DNA from: an uncultured Lachnospiraceae bacterium
GTDB taxonomy: Bacteria; Bacillota; Clostridia; Lachnospirales; Lachnospiraceae
Length of the DNA: 64,000 nucleotides
NCBI GenBank assembly: GCA_945919795.1
Contig: CAMEJJ010000010.1
Location: forward strand, 52,395 to 116,394
Reading direction: 5' to 3'
Made by a program: the position numbers and the translations under genes. The notes beneath the pieces are model-generated. The model searched no databases, had not been told where the DNA came from, and saw nothing but the letters and a program-made list of their open reading frames with translations. This document shows positions 60,727 to 64,000 of the stretch, piece after piece; the first letter of the stretch is position 1; each line of letters begins with the position of its first letter.

Positions 60727-60815
60727 TCAAGAGGGAGTAATCGGTACATTTTACATGTATAGTACTATCGACATACTGGTTGAAAGCCCGGTAGTATTTT
60801 AAATGATGAGACTTA
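60727..60815 (+). ncRNA. Manganese riboswitch (yybP-ykoY type)
   Basis: The aptamer shows the landmarks of the family in order: AGAGGGAGTA, then ACATACTGG-TTGAAAG-CCCGGTAGTA, and finally TGAGACTT. Both metal-binding loops are thus recognisable. The 3' end of the aptamer overlaps the left arm of the terminator at 60810. Metal binding should therefore free the downstream gene, as known for this class. The gene controlled, mntP, is the classic target. Confidence 0.85.
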
Positions 60816-60851
60816 AGACAGTGCTTTTTGTGCTGTCTTGAGTCTTTTTTT
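60810..60851 (+). terminator. Riboswitch-controlled terminator before mntP
   Basis: GACTTAAGACAG (60810-60821) pairs with CTGTCTTGAGTC (60833-60844), with one G-T pair and a seven-base T-run. Its left arm shares GACTT with the aptamer, allowing a choice between the two folds. Confidence 0.85.
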
Positions 60852-60896
60852 ATCGGTTCTTTTTCTTTGAACGAAATAGGAAACGAGGAATAGATA

Positions 60897-61484
60897 ATGG
60901 AATGGGACTTTTTATTTTATTTTAACAGTGTGTTATTGGGAGTTGGACTTGCCATGGATGCATTTTCGGTGTCTTTAGCAAACGGCTTACATGAAAACCG
61001 GATGAAGGCCAAACGAATGTGTTTAATTGCCGGTGTTTATGCATTTTTTCAGTTTCTTATGCCTATGATTGGATGGGTTTGTGTGCATTCCTTTGTTCAG
61101 ATTTTCCAATCGTTCGAGAAACTGATACCCTGGATAGCCCTGATTTTGCTCCTTTATATCGGAGGCAAAATGTTGTGGGAATCAATCAAAGGAAATGAGG
61201 ATGAGGAAAATGGTGAAAAACTTTCTTTTTCTGTTTTGATTATGCAGGGAATTGCTACTTCGATTGATGCCTTGTCCGTCGGATTTACGATTACCGGATA
61301 TGGTCCTCTTATGGCATTTGTATGTTCTTTGATTATTGCCATTGTGACTTTCATCATATGTATGGCAGGTTTACAGATAGGGAAAAAGTTTGGAACCAGA
61401 TTTGCAGATCGCGCCGGAATTCTGGGTGGCGTAATCTTGATTTTAATTGGATTGGAAATTTTTATCAAAGGAATCTTTTTTTAA
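60897..61484 (+). CDS. mntP: Manganese efflux pump MntP
   Basis: The 195-residue membrane protein has six predicted helices in two similar halves. GVGLAMDAFSVSLANG and GIATSIDALSVGFTI carry the conserved aspartates of the transport path, one in each half. MntP exports manganese. Regulation by the upstream riboswitch means it is made when cytosolic manganese is high. The histidine kinase starts 20 bp after its stop, so read-through would tie the kinase to manganese as well. Confidence 0.96.
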   Translation: MEWDFLFYFNSVLLGVGLAMDAFSVSLANGLHENRMKAKRMCLIAGVYAFFQFLMPMIGWVCVHSFVQIFQSFEKLIPWIALILLLYIGGKMLWESIKGNEDEENGEKLSFSVLIMQGIATSIDALSVGFTITGYGPLMAFVCSLIIAIVTFIICMAGLQIGKKFGTRFADRAGILGGVILILIGLEIFIKGIFF

Positions 61485-61504
61485 TTCATTCATGGAGTAT
61501 GATT

Positions 61505-62974
61505 ATGAAACATTCGATTCGAAAACAGATTTTGTCGGCTTTTTTGATTATTATGGCAGGCACCTTACTTCTTTGCTTGTTTTTAAACAGTACGTTTTTG
61601 GAACGTTATTACATTTATAATAAACAGCAGGTTTTGTTGAAGTCTTACCAGATCATCAATACGGCATCTTCAGATGGCAGTATTCAAAGTGAAGATTTTG
61701 AGGAAGAACTGCTGCAGCTGAGCGGAATATATAATATTAATGTGATTGTAATTGATGCGGATTCCAAATTGATTCAATCAGCCGGTTCTGAACCGGATGT
61801 ACTTTTAAAAGCCTTATTAGACCGCGTTTTTTCAAACAAGTATCAGGATCATAAGATTTTAAAAGAGAATGAACACTATGTTTTAGAAATTGCACGTGCG
61901 CCCCAAAGCAATTTGACCTTTATCCAGATGTGGGGAACTTTGGATAATGGGAATTTATTTATGACGCGTTCTCTCGTTCAGAGTATTCATGACAGTGTTT
62001 TGATATCCAATCGCTTTTTTGCTTATGCATGTGTTTTTACGATTATCATCAGTGCCATTGTCATTATGATTATCACGAAACGAATTACCAATCCCATATT
62101 GTCCCTGACCGAAATATCCAAACGTATGGCGGAATTGGACTTTGAAGTACATTACGACGGAAATGAAAAAAATGAAATCGGTGTTCTTGGCCAGCATATG
62201 AATGCTTTATCCGATAAACTTGAAAAGACAATATCGGAGTTAAAGACCGCCAATAATGAATTGCAAAAAGATATTGAGAAAAAAGAACGAATTGATGAAA
62301 TGCGGCGGGAATTTTTATCCAATGTCTCACATGAACTAAAAACACCGCTTGCTCTGATTATGGGATATGCGGAGGGTTTAAAGGAAGAAATCAATGATGA
62401 AGATCCGGCAAGCAGAGATTATTATTGCGATGTTATTATTGATGAATCCAATAAAATGAATGATATGGTCAAAAAGCTGCTTACCTTAAACCAACTGGAA
62501 TTTGGAAATGATGTGGTCAATATGGAACGCTTTGATATTTGTGAATTGATTGAGAATTACATTTCCAATTCCGATATTCTGATCAAGCAGCACAATGCCA
62601 AGGTGATGTTTTCGCCGTCTCATCCCATCTATGTCTGGAGTGATGAGTTTATGGTGGAAGAGGTTTTGATGAATTATTTTTCCAACGCCTTAAATCATCT
62701 TGCCAATGAAAATGAAATTCGGATTGATGTCGTAGAAAAAGAAGATGTTGTCCGTGTTTCTGTGTTTAATAACGGAGAGCGGATTCCGGAAGATGCCCTG
62801 CCACATTTATTTGAAAAGTTTTATAAGGTTGATAAGGCACGAACCCGTGAATATGGTGGCAGCGGAGTTGGGTTATCGATTGTAAAAGCAATTATGGATT
62901 CCATTCACCAGGAATATGGCGTCTGCAATTATGATAACGGTGTGGAATTTTGGTTTGAATTGCCGATGAAATAA
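61505..62974 (+). CDS. Sensor histidine kinase
   Basis: The 489-residue protein has a membrane helix (about 10-30), an extracytoplasmic sensor region of about 140 residues, and a second helix (about 170-192). A HAMP linker and coiled coil follow, then the dimerisation box with H276 in FLSNVSHELKTPLALIMGY. The ATPase domain has N-box NYFSNALNHL, FEKFYKVDKARTREYGGSGVGLSIVKAI and the G boxes. ATG 61505 is 7 nt after GGAG; the frame runs far upstream inside mntP but that part is spurious. Its likely partner is the OmpR-type regulator at 59974. Confidence 0.92.
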   Translation: MKHSIRKQILSAFLIIMAGTLLLCLFLNSTFLERYYIYNKQQVLLKSYQIINTASSDGSIQSEDFEEELLQLSGIYNINVIVIDADSKLIQSAGSEPDVLLKALLDRVFSNKYQDHKILKENEHYVLEIARAPQSNLTFIQMWGTLDNGNLFMTRSLVQSIHDSVLISNRFFAYACVFTIIISAIVIMIITKRITNPILSLTEISKRMAELDFEVHYDGNEKNEIGVLGQHMNALSDKLEKTISELKTANNELQKDIEKKERIDEMRREFLSNVSHELKTPLALIMGYAEGLKEEINDEDPASRDYYCDVIIDESNKMNDMVKKLLTLNQLEFGNDVVNMERFDICELIENYISNSDILIKQHNAKVMFSPSHPIYVWSDEFMVEEVLMNYFSNALNHLANENEIRIDVVEKEDVVRVSVFNNGERIPEDALPHLFEKFYKVDKARTREYGGSGVGLSIVKAIMDSIHQEYGVCNYDNGVEFWFELPMK

Positions 62975-63023
62975 TGATAAAATGAATTATTCATAAAAGG
63001 CAGTAGCCGAAACGGAGGAACGT

Positions 63024-63770
63024 ATGAGAAAGCGGTTTTGTTTTCTTTTCTTAATTTGTATCTTCATATTTACTTTGACCGGTTGCGGAAATGAAATTCC
63101 TGAGATGTCCGAAGAAGAAAGTGCGATGGTTTCTAATTATGCCGCTACACTTTTATTAAAGTACGATTCCGGATACCAGACCAAATTGCTTAATCAGGAG
63201 CAACTCGAACAAGAAGAACAGATGCAAAAGCAAATTCAGGAAGAAGCAGAGCGTCTGGCTGCTTTAGAAGCAGAAAAGGAAGCAAAAAAGCAGGAAGAAG
63301 AGCAGGTAAAAGAATCAGAAGGACAAAGCAGTGTTGAAAACGTTACTTATGTGAATCCGGCTGAATTTTTAGGTCTAGACGGTATTTCGATTGAATATAG
63401 CGGTGTAGAATATCTTGATCAGTACCCCAAAGATGGTGAAGATTTATATTTTGCAACTACGGCCACGGAAGGCTGTAAACTGGCTGTTGTTCATCTTGGC
63501 CTTTCTAATCAGACCTCGGAAGTAAGAAGTGCAGATGTTTTTTCGACAAATGCCCGCTTTAAAGTTTCTTTCAATGACGGAGATTATCATAGCATCATGT
63601 CAACTTTGTTTACGGAAGATTTCTCCGTATTTAACGGAGAACTTCAGCCCGGCGAATCGGTTGATACCGTGTTACTAATGGAATTAAAAGAAGAAGACTG
63701 TGTTGATGTCAATGCGTTGAATCTTTATATAAAGTGCAATGATCAGACGTTAAAAACGAAGTTGCTTTAG
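63024..63770 (+). CDS. Lipoprotein of unknown function
   Basis: The 248-residue protein starts with a lipoprotein signal peptide: basic MRKR, a hydrophobic stretch, and LTGC with C21 as the lipid-modified residue. A Gln/Glu-rich coiled coil (about 60-105) links to a C-terminal beta-rich domain (about 115-248) with GISIEYSGVEYLDQ and FNGELQPGESVDTVLLMELK. That pattern resembles the DUF4352/DUF5067 type of extracellular domains. CGGAGGAACG precedes the ATG. It follows the kinase by about 50 bp, so it may belong to that signalling unit. Confidence 0.75.
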   Translation: MRKRFCFLFLICIFIFTLTGCGNEIPEMSEEESAMVSNYAATLLLKYDSGYQTKLLNQEQLEQEEQMQKQIQEEAERLAALEAEKEAKKQEEEQVKESEGQSSVENVTYVNPAEFLGLDGISIEYSGVEYLDQYPKDGEDLYFATTATEGCKLAVVHLGLSNQTSEVRSADVFSTNARFKVSFNDGDYHSIMSTLFTEDFSVFNGELQPGESVDTVLLMELKEEDCVDVNALNLYIKCNDQTLKTKLL

Positions 63771-63830
63771 GTAATTGATATAAAAAGAATAGGAATTAAA
63801 ACATAATACAATTAAAATTGCAAATTATTG

Positions 63831-63854
63831 AAAAAGCGGTAAATCCGCTTTTTT
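63831..63854 (+). terminator. Terminator after the lipoprotein gene
   Basis: AAAAAGCGG (63831-63839) pairs with CCGCTTTTTT (63845-63854). Confidence 0.8.
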
Positions 63855-63888
63855 CTATTATTAGGTTTAACAAAGGCGTTTTGTTATG

Positions 63889-63897
63889 TGATATAAT
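63889..63897 (+). promoter_or_regulatory. Upstream promoter of the operon beyond the window (P1)
   Basis: TGATATAAT is an extended -10 element without a clear -35 box. Confidence 0.5.
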
Positions 63898-63920
63898 GGT
63901 AGAAAAAATGATATAAAGTA

Positions 63921-63960
63921 AAAATTTGAAAAAAGTTAAAAAAATTTGAAAAAAGTTAAA
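63921..63960 (+). repeat. Perfect 20-bp tandem duplication, AT-rich
   Basis: Two identical 20-bp units (63921-63940 and 63941-63960), each with TTGAAAAAAGTT, lie directly upstream of the P2 -35 box, where an UP element would act. Confidence 0.8.
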
Positions 63961-63968
63961 AAAAGTGC

Positions 63969-63997
63969 TTGACGAAAGAAAACGATAGTGATAATAT
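63969..63997 (+). promoter_or_regulatory. Strong promoter, probably of an rRNA operon (P2)
   Basis: GTGC-TTGACG (-35 box 63969-63974), 17 bp, TAATAT (63992-63997), preceded by A-rich duplicated DNA. Tandem promoters with an A-tract UP-like region are typical of clostridial rRNA operons. The transcribed gene is outside the window. Confidence 0.55.
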
Positions 63998-64000
63998 AAC

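Overview
The window looks like a chromosomal core segment of a low-GC, anaerobic, endospore-forming member of the Clostridia, most likely Lachnospiraceae (family level is inference). Evidence is AT-rich codon use, canonical Firmicutes gene orders (recX-rny; ylxM-ffh-rpsP-khpA-rimM-trmD; rnhB-ylqG-ylqH-yraN; der-plsY-gpsA), sporulation genes (spoIIM, spoVB, spoIVA, spoVAF), an oxygen-independent ribonucleotide reductase (nrdDG), and the absence of respiratory genes. I saw no prophage, transposase, CRISPR array, tRNA or rRNA gene.

Layout. 1-10.4 kb: the recX end, rny, purC, an aminotransferase, a Nudix hydrolase, spoIIM, xerD, DAHP synthase, a SpoVB-type flippase and a PHP phosphatase. 10.5-20 kb: a glycolytic block (gap, pgk, tpiA, then gpmI) interrupted by a cation efflux gene and a 970-residue membrane protein of unknown function. 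20-28 kb: yitT, the SRP/ribosome operon (ylxM to trmD), an ABC transporter with a permease-protease fusion, and rplS behind an L19 leader. 28-36.5 kb: two signal peptidases around rbgA, rnhB, two flagellar-export relics (ylqG, ylqH), traX-like, yraN, pgeF and prs. 36.7-46.3 kb: a DUF512 radical SAM protein, der-plsY-gpsA, metF, a MoxR/VWA pair and spoIVA. 46.4-56.7 kb: nucleoside and nucleotide metabolism (punA, cdd, mtaD, nrdD, nrdG, dut), plus a membrane-anchored MutS-like ATPase, rnhA and an aminotransferase. 56.8-64 kb: spoVAF, degV, a response regulator and its probable histidine kinase with a manganese-riboswitch-controlled mntP between them, a lipoprotein, and at the right edge strong tandem promoters that look like the start of an rRNA operon.

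The most interesting signals are non-coding. First, several promoters are folded into the terminator of the upstream operon: yitT, ylxM, spoIVA with a sigma-E-like promoter, and spoVAF with a sigma-G-like promoter. Second, a dispersed element of about 70-90 bp occurs singly at two places and as a long palindromic pair between gpsA and metF. Third, a second element has conserved GATACCA/TGGTATC ends. Fourth, short degenerate tandem repeats lie in at least four spacers. Fifth, NrdR-like boxes lie downstream of the nrdD promoter. Start codons were reassigned where the Shine-Dalgarno site clearly favoured an internal start; TTG starts are fairly common here (spoVB, rimM, second lepB, punA, spoVAF).
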